A stretch of DNA of 64,000 nt from Corynebacterium phocae (GTDB lineage: Bacteria > Actinomycetota > Actinomycetes > Mycobacteriales > Mycobacteriaceae). Below are positions 16,776-24,741 of the stretch, piece after piece. The stretch lies in NCBI RefSeq assembly GCF_008693075.1, contig NZ_VXKJ01000049.1, positions 1-64,000 on the forward strand, written 5' to 3'. A program made the translations under genes and the position numbers. The notes under the pieces were generated by a model. That model saw nothing but the letters and a program-made list of their open reading frames with translations, made no database searches and had not been told where the DNA came from. Numbering within the stretch: the first letter of the stretch is position 1; each line of letters starts with the position of its first letter.

Positions 16776-16956
16776 AATGCAGTGAAACCTCAATTTTGTT
16801 TTCGTTTTCGCGCTAACGCTTCCGGCGCTGGTGGTTTTTGTTCTTTCAGCAACAAAGCCAGGAAGATCTGGATGCATTGCTCAAAGCACATTAAGCATTT
16901 CCGACGAAGGGGGGAGGGACCGTAAGCCCCTTCCCCGCTAGTCAGGGTTTATCTAC

Positions 16957-19320
16957 TTAGAACGGAAGGCGGATACCGAACTGCTGTAGGTTAATTCCTA
17001 GCTGCTTTGCCAGAACAGGAAGAGCGGCAGCGATAAGCCCCAGGAAAGCAGCTACTCCGCCGATAGAAGCCAGCGCAATGCCCCAGTCAGGAATTTTCTT
17101 CTGCTCTCCGGAAGAAGAACTATCCTCAGAGGAATCATCGCCCGGCTTCCCAGGATTTCCCGGCTTACCTGGGTTCTCCGGCTGGTCTGGGTTCTCCGGC
17201 TGGTCTGGTGCCGGAATTTCCTTCAGCTTAAACTCAAAGAGGTGGTCATTTTCCTCATTGACCTGGGTTGCTTTGTCCACTGCGTAGATGGTTCCATCTG
17301 CGCCGACGGTAATGTGGTTAACATGAGGTGCGGCGGGCAGCTTAGCCACGATCTCATCAGAGTTTGTGTCAATAGCAACAACGGAACCGTCGCCACGATG
17401 TCCGACGTAGACTCGCTTGTCAACGGGGTTGTAGCGGGCGCTCAGGGCTCCCGCGCCGGTGGGGATTATCTTAATAAGCTCACCGGTTTCCGCGTTAACG
17501 ACCAAAGTGTTTCCGGAGTCATTGGCGGCCACGTAGAGCTTATTGTGTTCTGTATCTACCGTGATACCGGAAGCGGAACGAACCTTATCAGCAGGGAGGT
17601 TGAAGTACCTGGTCTCACCGCTTGCCAGATCGATCTGAGCAATACGAGGGTTCTGACGCGAAACCGTATAGAGCTTGTTGTTTACACGGTCCAGATCCAA
17701 AGCCATGGTCACTGGGAAATCAACCAAGTTAATGTCCGAGTTGTTGTGGGCGTCTAGATCTACCACCTTGACCAAACCCTTTGTGCGGGAAACAGAAGAG
17801 ATGTAGGCCTTACCATCTTCGGCGATGACAACATCGCGCGGATGGGCTACAAAGCCCTTTGGCCATTGCTTTTGCAGCTGCAAGTCGGACTGCTGATAGG
17901 TGGCAATTGTGTTCTGAAGGGTGTTGGTGACCCAGATTAGTCCGCGCTTGTTATCCACAGCAATACCGAAAGCTGCGTTAGGGTACTGCTCCTCATCACT
18001 GAACTTCTCGGTGATGGAGATTTCCTTCTCAACCTTTAGGGTCTTGGCATTGATCTTGAAAAGCTTCGCACCCTTGTCAAAGCCTGAATGAGTCACGTAA
18101 AGGTGACCGGTTTCGTTGTTGATAGCGCTCTGGTAGAGACCTGAACCCAAATCCAGTTTGCGCACCTCATAGTCATTCTCATTAACCGGGGAGTCAGAAA
18201 CGTTTACGGTGTCTTCAAGCGCTACGGTCATCTCCGCTCCGCCCTGGGTATAGGTGACAACTACGGGCTCGCCGTAAGGGGCGTCGTTGGCCACGGTGAC
18301 ATCATCCAAAACTGCAGCGCCCTCGACCCCCGATTGGCTGCCGGTCCACCATTGCGCCCCGGCGGTTCCTACGGCGGTGACGGTGGCATCGGCAGGCAAG
18401 TTAGCTACATGTACGGTAGTTTTATTGCCTTGGATAGCTGGGCCGCTTAATGCCGCGTAAACGGCGGTTACCAGGGTAATTTCCTTGGTACTAGTACCGT
18501 CACTGACGGTCAGTGTATGACTTCCCGCCAGAGCCTTGCCCTTCGGAACGGTAACGTCACCAGTGAACACACCGTTTTCGTCAGTCATCAGTGGCTTGCG
18601 AGACTCTAGCGCCTCACCGTTCAGGGACACAGTCACTGGCTGAGAAGCAGCTAGGCCATCCACTTCCAGGCCCACTGCAATCACGCCAGCCTTGCCATGG
18701 TGGCCATCAATAGCGGAGCCACGAACAGAGCGAACAGGCCCCTTAATCTCCAAGGTCCCACAGTGCCCGTCGTTTACTCCAGTGTTGTCGATGTAGAGGT
18801 CGACAGTCTTGGAACCAGAAGGCTTGAGCATGTCATTGCCCCCAAGGATGGAGAAACGGTGCTTGCCATCCTTCATTCCCTGTGGCAGGACTAGCTGCAC
18901 TTCAAAGCTACCATCGGCGAACTTCTCTGCCGGCAAACGCAGCGCAATTGAACTTTCTTTCCCGTCATCAGTATCCAGATTTGAGCCGGCCGCCTGCGCG
19001 GACTTGCTCCACAACTCGTTAGCACTCTTGTCAATCTTGAAGGATAGGTAACCCGATGCGGAATCAGTTTTGCGAGGGGTAAAGCCGGTACCCCGAACCG
19101 TGATGACTTCGCCGGCACGGAAATTACGAGTTTCCGCACCCTCGATTTCGATGGTACCTGTGAGATCACCGAAAGAGTCCGGGACTTCGTACTGATCCGC
19201 GCAAGTTGCCGCGAACGCCGGGGTGGCCGTCACAACCCCCAATCCGGAAGTTACAAGTGCAACACTGAGAAGTCCGCCAATAGCACGTTGCGTGGCACTA
19301 GGCTTTGTAAATTTCATCAT
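16957..19320 (-). CDS. DtxR-controlled surface protein: Ig-like modules plus YncE-type beta-propeller, membrane anchored (copy 2)
   Basis: The 787-residue protein has a signal peptide (1-37, AFA). The first Ig-like module (about 42-190) has LSFKID, a Trp at 104, FADGSFEVQLVLP and DGKH, and ends with a conserved HCG. More beta modules follow (about 190-375). Residues about 385-700 are a seven-bladed propeller of YVTN/YncE type, seen as repeated LYVT, IWVTN, YISSV, LYTVS, LYVAAN, VYVGH and IYAVD strands. A Pro/Glu/Ser stalk, a membrane helix (745-770) and a 17-residue tail ending FGIRLPF finish it. It is closely similar to the 786-residue protein upstream. DtxR-like boxes overlap its predicted promoter at 19499-19527. 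YncE-type propellers in other bacteria are iron-regulated, but their ligands are uncertain, so binding of an iron compound is inferred. Confidence 0.85.
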   Translation of the reverse strand: MMKFTKPSATQRAIGGLLSVALVTSGLGVVTATPAFAATCADQYEVPDSFGDLTGTIEIEGAETRNFRAGEVITVRGTGFTPRKTDSASGYLSFKIDKSANELWSKSAQAAGSNLDTDDGKESSIALRLPAEKFADGSFEVQLVLPQGMKDGKHRFSILGGNDMLKPSGSKTVDLYIDNTGVNDGHCGTLEIKGPVRSVRGSAIDGHHGKAGVIAVGLEVDGLAASQPVTVSLNGEALESRKPLMTDENGVFTGDVTVPKGKALAGSHTLTVSDGTSTKEITLVTAVYAALSGPAIQGNKTTVHVANLPADATVTAVGTAGAQWWTGSQSGVEGAAVLDDVTVANDAPYGEPVVVTYTQGGAEMTVALEDTVNVSDSPVNENDYEVRKLDLGSGLYQSAINNETGHLYVTHSGFDKGAKLFKINAKTLKVEKEISITEKFSDEEQYPNAAFGIAVDNKRGLIWVTNTLQNTIATYQQSDLQLQKQWPKGFVAHPRDVVIAEDGKAYISSVSRTKGLVKVVDLDAHNNSDINLVDFPVTMALDLDRVNNKLYTVSRQNPRIAQIDLASGETRYFNLPADKVRSASGITVDTEHNKLYVAANDSGNTLVVNAETGELIKIIPTGAGALSARYNPVDKRVYVGHRGDGSVVAIDTNSDEIVAKLPAAPHVNHITVGADGTIYAVDKATQVNEENDHLFEFKLKEIPAPDQPENPDQPENPGKPGNPGKPGDDSSEDSSSSGEQKKIPDWGIALASIGGVAAFLGLIAAALPVLAKQLGINLQQFGIRLPF

Positions 19321-19498
19321 GGATGAATCTTTCTTTTTAGAGAGGCTCTGGCAAACAGCTCCCGCATTTTGGACGAGTAGCTCACCAGCCAGCCGTAAGG
19401 ACAGTCAAATGAGAGAGGAAGAGCCACCAACCGCTGCGCCCCCGACCGAAGAGGCACTACAACTTAGGATTGAATTTGACACCAACTCTTGATTCACC

Positions 19499-19527
19499 AC
19501 TCTAGTCAGCCTAACCTAAATGTGCAA
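19499..19527 (-). promoter_or_regulatory. Predicted promoter of propeller-protein gene (copy 2)
   Basis: On the minus strand TTGCAC (19522-19527) and TAGAGT (19499-19504) are separated by 17 bases, a normal sigma-70/SigA spacing. The leader is about 170 bases. A DtxR-like box fills the space between the two hexamers. Confidence 0.55.
19501..19519. promoter_or_regulatory. DtxR-type iron box (strong)
   Basis: Read on the minus strand, TTAGGTTAGGCTGACTAGA matches the DtxR consensus TTAGGTTAGSCTAACCTAA at 15 of 19 positions, with a perfect left half. It lies between the predicted -35 and -10, so bound DtxR-Fe2+ would block transcription. Confidence 0.8.
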
Positions 19528-19544
19528 AGGCTAGGCTAATTTGT
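19526..19544. promoter_or_regulatory. Second, weaker DtxR-type box upstream
   Basis: AAAGGCTAGGCTAATTTGT on the plus strand matches the DtxR consensus at about 12 of 19 positions, including the central TAGGCTAA. It is six bases from the strong box, and paired DtxR sites are common at tightly controlled promoters. Confidence 0.55.
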
Positions 19545-19742
19545 GGTACACCTATGAGCAATGCCCACGGGTATAACTAGCGCGAATTCCCTAACGCTAC
19601 AAACATCAATAAGGTTGCCCTCTTAGCTTTCTAAAGCGGCCGAACCTCGCGGGCACTAGCCCCACTGTCCCGGCTACGAAGCTCGCGGGACAATCTAAGA
19701 CAGTAACCAAGCAGCGGATTTTTAGGCATAAAAACGACCTAC

Positions 19743-19783
19743 GGCCACAACCGGTTCTTCGGATCGAAGAATCAGTTGCGGCC
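19743..19783 (-). terminator. Terminator between the two propeller-protein genes
   Basis: A long imperfect hairpin (arms GGCCACAACCGGTTCTTCG and CGAAGAATCAGTTGCGGCC) is followed on the minus strand by TCGTTTTTATG. It lies 67 bases past the stop of the upstream propeller gene and before the promoter of the next, so the two are probably separate transcripts. Confidence 0.7.
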
Positions 19784-19849
19784 AGTCACAAAGGCAACAG
19801 AATAGGAGCTAAGAATAACCCCTACCTATTAACCAGGAAGACCTGGGGT

Positions 19850-22210
19850 TTAGAAAGGTAGACGGATACCAAACTGCTCCAGGTTGATTCCCAAGTGCTT
19901 TGCAATCATCGGCAATGCGGCTGCCAGTAGGCCTAGGAATGCTAGGACTCCGCCCACAGAAAGAACCGGAACCAGCCACTCTGGGGTCTTTTCATCTTTA
20001 CCATTGGAAGAACCGGACGTTTGGTTGCTGCTCTGATCATTGTCACCGGGGGCGCCGGGCTTCCCAGGGATCTCTTCTTTCAGCTTGAAGGCAAAGAGGT
20101 GGTCATGATCACGGTCAGCGCTAGCCGGGTTCTGGGAGGACTTGTCCACAGCGTAGACTGTACCGTCAGCTCCCACGTTGACATGGTTGAACCAGACGCC
20201 GGAATCGAATCGAGCCACGATTTCATCAGTATTCGAGTCAATAGCTACGACCGTGCTTGCGTCACGGTGGCCAACGTAGACACGCTCATCGACTGGATTG
20301 TAACGAGCCGAGATTGCACCCGCACCAGTGCGGATTTCTTTTTGGAAGGAGCCATCCGCAGCATTGAATACCAAGGTGTTGCCACTACCAGTAGCCGCAA
20401 TGTAAAGCTTGTTGTGCTTAGTATCCAGAGCTACACCTGCGCCACCGTCTACCTTGTCGGCAGGCATATCAAAGATGTCAACTTCCTCGGTAGTGGTGTT
20501 GATGCGGGCTATCTTAGGACTATTCCGAGATACGGTATACAGGTAGTTGCTATCTACATCGAGCTCCAGGGACATCGGAACCGGGAACTGACCCAAATCG
20601 ATTTCCTTATTGCTCTTCCCGTCATAATCAACCACTACAACGTTGCCGTTGCCACGGTCGAACTTGGTGGGATCATCGGTTTTGTTAAATACTGAGGAGA
20701 TCCAAGCCTTGCCAGTTTTTTCATCGATGACGATATCACGTGGGTGACCAACGAAGTTCTTTGGCCACTGTTTCACCAGAGAAAGATCCTTCTGGTTGTA
20801 AGCAGCGATGGTGTTTTGGCGGGAGTTGGTAACCCAAATCCAATCACGCTTCTTATCTAGGCCAATTCCGTAGGCAGCTAGGATTTCATTGTCCAGCTTA
20901 GGGTTGCCCTCAAGGTTAACCTCCTGCTTGACTTCTAAGGTGGTGGCATCCAGCTTGTACAGGGTGGAGTACTTGGTCCGGTTGGAACGGGTAACGAAGA
21001 TTTCGTTAGTGTCGTTATTGATGGCGGTCTGGTACAGACCATCGCCCAAGTTAACCGACTTTACGTCGTAGTGATCAACGTTTTCTGGTGCCACAGTAGC
21101 GCTTACTTTGGTACCGGTCTCAACGGTCTTGGTTTCCCCACCAATAGTGTAGGTAATTACGATTGGCTGACCAAAAGGTGCGTCAGCTGGAATCTCAACG
21201 TCGCTAAGAGTGACACTGCCATCTGCCATGGCAGCCTGGGTACCAGTCCACCAGGAGTTGCCCGCAACACCCACAGCGGTGACGTTCGAACCGGCAGGAA
21301 GGTTTGTGACGTTTGCGGTGGCGGTTGCACCCTGTGCCCCAGCGTGACTGATGGCTGCGTAAACACCGGTGGAGAAAGCGGCATCAGCTGAAGTCGTACC
21401 ATCACTAACGGTAAGCGTGTGCTCACCGGCCAGGGCTGCACCCTTAGGAATGGTAACCTTCCCTTTATAGGTCCCCTCTGGTCCGGAGGTTGGTGCTTCA
21501 CTAAACTTGATTGGAACGCCGTCGATACTGATGGTCAATGCAGCGCCAGCTGCCAAACCGGAAGCGGAGGCCTCGACTACAACGTCACCTGCAAGATTTC
21601 CCTTGCGATGGTCAATCGCGTGCCCTGTAACCTTACTCACGGAAGCTTCCGCTACCGTGGCCGCAGGGGCTGCAATGGTCCCACAATGTCCGTCGTTAGT
21701 CTGAGCCGAGTCCACCAGGAACTCAATGTGCTGGCCACCCCGTGGGTCCTGACCGTCATTGCCGACAAGAATATTGAGAACATGCTTGCCGTCTTGGAGT
21801 CCCTCAGGTAGAACCAGATCGATGTTCAAGTTACCGTCAGCAAAATTCTCAGCCGGAAGGATTAGTGCCGTTCCCCCAGCTCCGGCAGAAAGATTGTCAT
21901 TTTGATCATCTGGCCAGGTAACGCCACCAAAATCCAGCTTGAAGGCAATGGAGCCACCCTCGCGCGGAGGAACATTAACCCCGGTGACGGAGATGGTATC
22001 ACCAGAGGCAAAGTTCTTCGAATCTGCGTCCTTGATTGAATAGGTGCCTTCCAAGCCCTTTGCAGGCTTGGCTTCGAAATTGGCACATTCAGTGGTCTCA
22101 GCAAGAGCAGGAACAGCGGAAACAACGCCTAGGCCGGAGGCCACCAGCGCAGCACTGAGAAGGCCGCCGATAGCACGGGACGAGGCGTGTGGTTTGAGAG
22201 TTTTCTTCAT
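19850..22210 (-). CDS. DtxR-controlled surface protein: Ig-like modules plus YncE-type beta-propeller, membrane anchored (copy 1)
   Basis: The 786-residue paralogue of the next gene has the same plan: signal peptide (1-37), Ig-like module with VTWPDD, FADGNLNIDLVLP and DGKH and a closing HCG, further beta modules, a propeller of about 315 residues (IFVTRS, IWVTNS, AWISSV, LYTVSR, LYIAAT, VYVGHR, VYAVDK), a Ser/Asn stalk, a membrane helix and a tail ending EQFGIRLPF. Propeller and anchor regions are far more alike between the two copies than the first Ig module, which suggests duplication followed by divergence of the outermost part. It has its own promoter with a DtxR-like box about 265 bases upstream. 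No LPxTG or HtaA signature is seen. Confidence 0.85.
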   Translation of the reverse strand: MKKTLKPHASSRAIGGLLSAALVASGLGVVSAVPALAETTECANFEAKPAKGLEGTYSIKDADSKNFASGDTISVTGVNVPPREGGSIAFKLDFGGVTWPDDQNDNLSAGAGGTALILPAENFADGNLNIDLVLPEGLQDGKHVLNILVGNDGQDPRGGQHIEFLVDSAQTNDGHCGTIAAPAATVAEASVSKVTGHAIDHRKGNLAGDVVVEASASGLAAGAALTISIDGVPIKFSEAPTSGPEGTYKGKVTIPKGAALAGEHTLTVSDGTTSADAAFSTGVYAAISHAGAQGATATANVTNLPAGSNVTAVGVAGNSWWTGTQAAMADGSVTLSDVEIPADAPFGQPIVITYTIGGETKTVETGTKVSATVAPENVDHYDVKSVNLGDGLYQTAINNDTNEIFVTRSNRTKYSTLYKLDATTLEVKQEVNLEGNPKLDNEILAAYGIGLDKKRDWIWVTNSRQNTIAAYNQKDLSLVKQWPKNFVGHPRDIVIDEKTGKAWISSVFNKTDDPTKFDRGNGNVVVVDYDGKSNKEIDLGQFPVPMSLELDVDSNYLYTVSRNSPKIARINTTTEEVDIFDMPADKVDGGAGVALDTKHNKLYIAATGSGNTLVFNAADGSFQKEIRTGAGAISARYNPVDERVYVGHRDASTVVAIDSNTDEIVARFDSGVWFNHVNVGADGTVYAVDKSSQNPASADRDHDHLFAFKLKEEIPGKPGAPGDNDQSSNQTSGSSNGKDEKTPEWLVPVLSVGGVLAFLGLLAAALPMIAKHLGINLEQFGIRLPF

Positions 22211-22447
22211 GTAGGTACTTTCTTTTGGTTTATGTCCTAGTCCCCGTTTGCGAATAGAGCGGGCCGGAAAGCTTTTGATGAGCTTTCCCTAGGAACTACA
22301 GGAAACTTAAGAGAGTGACGGGGACAACCAGAAGTTCTTTATCAATCCGGCCGAAGCCATCCTATGAGAGACTCCATCGATCTTTTCCAAAAGGTTTGAA
22401 ATTTAAATCATCCTTTTGATTGAAGAAACTCATACTCTAGTTTATGA

Positions 22448-22476
22448 ACCATACACAGTTTTACCTAGTAAAGCAA
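22448..22476 (-). promoter_or_regulatory. Predicted promoter of propeller-protein gene (copy 1)
   Basis: On the minus strand TTGCTT (22471-22476) and TATGGT (22448-22453) are 17 bases apart. The resulting leader of about 230 bases contains a small hairpin with arms GGAAAGCT and AGCTTTCC at 22267-22289, without a T run. Confidence 0.5.
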
Positions 22477-22493
22477 AGCTAAGCCTAGCCTAA
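22475..22493. promoter_or_regulatory. DtxR-type iron box
   Basis: Read on the minus strand, TTAGGCTAGGCTTAGCTTT matches the DtxR consensus at 14 of 19 positions and touches the predicted -35 hexamer. The remaining bases from 22494 to the end of the fumarylacetoacetate-hydrolase-family gene at 22672 show no gene I can support. Confidence 0.7.
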
Positions 22494-22671
22494 AAGTCGA
22501 TTCTCTCCGATCTCCCGCAGAATACCCATAGCCACTGGAGATGCTTGCCCCACATCTTGTCCTCCCTTGTTGGCCCGTAGAACTCCATAAGCCGGGCCTT
22601 ACGCTCAAGGTTGGTCGCGCGAGTTAAAGCTCCTGCGCCAAAAGCCAACTGCCCCGATAGCCCACGGAGTC

Positions 22672-23445
22672 CTAGAAGTTGAGCACGGGGTTGGCAAGGG
22701 TGCCAACGCCCTCAATTTCAATGACTACTTCGTCGCCGTGTTCAACGGGGATGGGTCCTGGTGGGCACCCCATGCTGATGACGTCGCCGGGTTCCAGCGT
22801 CATGTACTGCGAGCAGTACGCGATGGATTGCGCAACGGACCAGATCTGGCGGGCGGTCGTGGAGTCCACCAGGTTCAGGCGCTTCCCCTGGCGGATGAGG
22901 TGGGCCTTGATTGCCGTGTCATCCGGGTTGGCAAGCTCGGTTTCCAGGTACGGGCCCACCGGGCAGAAGGTGTCCAAGCCTTTGCCGCGTGACCACTGCC
23001 CGTCTTTGTTCATCAGCGCGGGCGCGGACATGTCGTTGCAGACGGTGTAGCCCAGCACGTAGTCAAGGGCGTTATCCGCACTTACCGCCTTGCATGTGCT
23101 GCCGATGACCGCCGCTAGCTCGCATTCAAAAATTGCGCCGCTGGCTACTTCCGGGACCTCAATCGGTTGGCCGGGGCCCACTATCGCCGAGGGCGGCTTC
23201 AGGAAGTAAAAAGGCTCCCGGTCTGTTTCCGGATCAAAAGGCCGGTCCTCGGCTAGGAACGCACACCCCATGGCCACCACCTTGGAAGGGGTCACTGGGC
23301 TCAGCAGCTTCGCGTCGGTGATTACTTCACCGGTTTCAGCAGCGGTGGCAGCCTCCACCAGGTCCGTGGCGTCAAGGACGTGGAAGCCATCTGCCACACG
23401 GGCAAAAAGGGTACGGTCACCTGTGGAAATACGAGCAATTTTCAA
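22672..23445 (-). CDS. Fumarylacetoacetate hydrolase (FAH)-family protein
   Basis: This 257-residue protein has the FAH fold: a short N-terminal domain, then the metal-binding core with FECELAAVIG (acidic metal ligands), GYTVCNDMSA, KGLDTFCPVGPYL, and the C-terminal GDVISMGCPPGP. Members act as acylpyruvases, oxaloacetate decarboxylases or hydratases/isomerases on 2-keto acids; the substrate here is unknown. The start is set at the TTG at 23445 because GAAGGA lies 6 bases upstream; the frame is open 19 codons further but without support. It is the last gene of the galactose operon, 90 bases after galK, and could instead be independent. Confidence 0.85.
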   Translation of the reverse strand: MKIARISTGDRTLFARVADGFHVLDATDLVEAATAAETGEVITDAKLLSPVTPSKVVAMGCAFLAEDRPFDPETDREPFYFLKPPSAIVGPGQPIEVPEVASGAIFECELAAVIGSTCKAVSADNALDYVLGYTVCNDMSAPALMNKDGQWSRGKGLDTFCPVGPYLETELANPDDTAIKAHLIRQGKRLNLVDSTTARQIWSVAQSIAYCSQYMTLEPGDVISMGCPPGPIPVEHGDEVVIEIEGVGTLANPVLNF

Positions 23446-23535
23446 GACTATTCCTTCGTTAGTTGGGGAAGCTATGCGGGGCAAAAGTGAAGGTGACCCC
23501 ACCGCGTCTGTTGAGGACGCCGCGGGGCGCGGGTT

Positions 23536-24741
23536 CTAAGCCAGGCGGCGAGCACCCTCACCGGGCAGCGCCACCAGGAAGGTGGGCTCCGGGAAGCCCC
23601 TGTCCTTGGCGGCGGACTCGATGGCGGCCACGGTGTCATCGACCTTGTCTTGGTCCAGCAGCACGATGACCGCGCCACCAAAGCCGCCGCCGGTCATGCG
23701 GGCACCCAGCTGGCCGGCCGCGTCAAACACGCTGTCCAGCTCCGGGGTGGTGACCTCGTACTGATCGCGCAGGCTCAAGTGGGAGTCCCGCATGAGTTCG
23801 GCAAAGCGGTCCAGGTTGCCTTCTTTCAAGGCCTGGGCGGCCTCCAGGGTGCGCGCGGTCTCTTCTACCACGTGAGCCACGCGGCGGCGCACGACGTCCT
23901 CATCGCGGCCGGTGTCCTTGGCCCAGGCGCACGCCCGGTCAACCGCGTCCGGGATATCGCGCAACGTGGCACCGGGGCCTGCGCCCAGGGCTTCTTGTAC
24001 GTCGTCGATAACGCCTCGGCGGGAGGCATACTGGCCGTCACTCAAGGAGTGCGGGGCGTTGGTGTCCGCGATGAGCAGCACCTTGCCCCGCGCGGCCAGG
24101 TCAAAAGGCACCAGGTCCAACGCGCCGGAGGAAAAGTCCAACTCCAGGGCGTGGCCGCGCTTGCCAAAGAGGCTGGCGTTTTGATCCAGACCACCAGTGG
24201 ACGCGCCCACTACCTCGTTTTCGGCGCGCATACAGGCCTTGACCAGGCGCGCACGCGCGGCGTCATCCGGGGCGTGGCCGGTGGCAAGTTCATAGGCCGC
24301 CACGGCGGTAGAACACTCCAAGGCCGCGGAGCTAGATAGGCCAGAGCCCACCGGGACATCGGAGGTCACCGCAATGCTCAGCCCCGCGCAGGACGGGATG
24401 CCCCCGTCTTTTAAGCCCGCCCACACGGTACCGGCCACGTAGCCGGCCCAGTTGTCTGGGCTGCCGGGGCCAACCGCAGCAAGGTCAACGCTGACTGGTT
24501 CATCGGCTGCGTCGGAGACCATCACCAGCTTGCCGTCTTTGCGGGTTGCCACGGCCACGGCCGTGTTTTGTTCCAGCGCGAACGGGATAGATACTCCGCC
24601 CGCGTAGTCCACGTGTTCACCGATCAGGTTCACCCGCCCGGGTGCTGCCCACACGCCGACGGGCTGTGCGTCAAAGTGCTTGTCAAAAAGCGCCTTGGCG
24701 TCTGCCACCAGCTGGTCATTGCTGCGAGTTTTTATCCACAT
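23536..24741 (-). CDS. galK: Galactokinase
   Basis: The 401-residue GHMP-family kinase phosphorylates alpha-D-galactose at C1. It shows the galactokinase signature GRVNLIGEHVDYAGG, the ATP-binding loop PVGSGLSSSAALE, and the C-terminal motif GARMTGGGFGGAVI. The ATG at 24741 has an AGGGAG site 8 bases upstream; a TTG two codons earlier is unlikely. The start overlaps the galT stop by 10 bases, so expression is coupled. Confidence 0.95.
   Translation of the reverse strand: MWIKTRSNDQLVADAKALFDKHFDAQPVGVWAAPGRVNLIGEHVDYAGGVSIPFALEQNTAVAVATRKDGKLVMVSDAADEPVSVDLAAVGPGSPDNWAGYVAGTVWAGLKDGGIPSCAGLSIAVTSDVPVGSGLSSSAALECSTAVAAYELATGHAPDDAARARLVKACMRAENEVVGASTGGLDQNASLFGKRGHALELDFSSGALDLVPFDLAARGKVLLIADTNAPHSLSDGQYASRRGVIDDVQEALGAGPGATLRDIPDAVDRACAWAKDTGRDEDVVRRRVAHVVEETARTLEAAQALKEGNLDRFAELMRDSHLSLRDQYEVTTPELDSVFDAAGQLGARMTGGGFGGAVIVLLDQDKVDDTVAAIESAAKDRGFPEPTFLVALPGEGARRLA

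Noticed and set aside
22500..22660. Open minus-strand stretch before the fumarylacetoacetate-hydrolase-family stop, possibly an insertion-sequence remnant
   Set aside because: Several frames are open for 35-40 codons, but none shows a transposase motif or inverted ends I could recognise.
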